DNA from: Chrysochromulina tobinii
Lineage: Eukaryota; Haptophyta; Prymnesiales; Chrysochromulinaceae
Direction of reading: 5' to 3'
Length of the DNA: 27,875 nucleotides
Assembly (NCBI GenBank): GCA_001275005.1
Contig: JWZX01002980.1
Span: forward strand, 1 to 27,875
Under the pieces are notes generated by a model, which saw only the letters and a program-made list of their open reading frames with translations, was not told the origin of the DNA and did no database searches. A program made the translations under genes and the position numbers. Shown here piece after piece: positions 27,874 to 27,875 of the stretch (its first letter is position 1; every line of letters begins with the position of its first letter).

Positions 27874-27875
27874 AG
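27057..27875 (+). CDS. Partial hypothetical protein, runs off the window
   Basis: An open frame from 26985 to the last base, with ATGs at 27057 and 27108 (MSTTSRSVRIPRS). 273 codons are seen from the first ATG. The product is Ala/Ser/Thr-rich with two helix-like patches (DVLDRVRALIDRAPGNGMAS; DAIKAYLQSTMSLIL) and ends in QSPPP with a 12-proline run. No family is recognised. It is read divergently from RNase H1, only about 75-125 bases away. The reverse strand also carries a 174-codon frame here, but the plus frame is longer, continues out of the window and has the more protein-like composition. The 3' end is missing. Confidence 0.5.
27837..27872 (+). repeat. (CCG)12 triplet repeat coding polyproline
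   Basis: Twelve perfect CCG units at the very end of the window, in frame with the partial gene. A contig end or read gap could be near such a tract. Confidence 0.9.

Noticed and set aside
1-27875. CRISPR array, insertion sequence, prophage or bacterial defence system
   Set aside because: No spaced direct repeats, transposase or phage genes; the gene content is eukaryotic.

Overview
The window is nuclear DNA of a GC-rich unicellular eukaryote, not a bacterium or virus. The genes recognised are eukaryote-specific: TOR kinase, TAF7, CSA/ERCC8, CCDC93, ribosomal protein eL28 and a chromatin protein with ELM2, SANT and CW domains. Most coding regions are uninterrupted, and at least one short GT-AG intron (87 bp) can be defined precisely. 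CCDC93 (Commander complex) is missing from land plants and most fungi, and the WSCD-like sulfotransferase and the Ala/Gln-rich, AP2-like chromatin protein resemble what is found in algal or heterotrophic protists. I cannot name the species; a protist alga such as a haptophyte is a guess only.

Layout: 1-554 no gene recognised. 555-2765 (-) glycogen/starch branching enzyme, divergent from 3126-4634 (+) ERCC8/CSA. 4885-5676 (-) C2H2 zinc-finger protein with one membrane segment, divergent from 5863-7668 (+) CCDC93. 7872-8804 (-) WSCD-like sulfotransferase. 9018-13862 (-) a 1614-residue chromatin protein, divergent from 14130-20852 (+) TOR kinase. 20853-21679 non-coding, with a 12-bp tandem repeat. 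21680-22786 (-) TAF7. 23073-23732 (-) unknown Cys/His protein. 23998-24426 (-) ribosomal protein eL28. 24894-25367 (+) small coiled-coil protein. 25864-26982 (-) SAP-RNase H1. 27057-end (+) partial unknown protein ending the window in a proline run.

The genes do not form an operon or one pathway. They are housekeeping functions packed as head-to-head pairs with short shared upstream regions (about 75 to 470 bp). Most of the window is ordinary. The parts that stand out are the multi-domain chromatin protein (CW, ELM2, SANT, second CW, AP2-like segment, four NQYT motifs and an unrecognised N-terminal domain), and the TOR gene. TOR's last codons lie behind an 87-bp intron, and its N-terminal HEAT region appears to be missing or to lie in exons not visible here.
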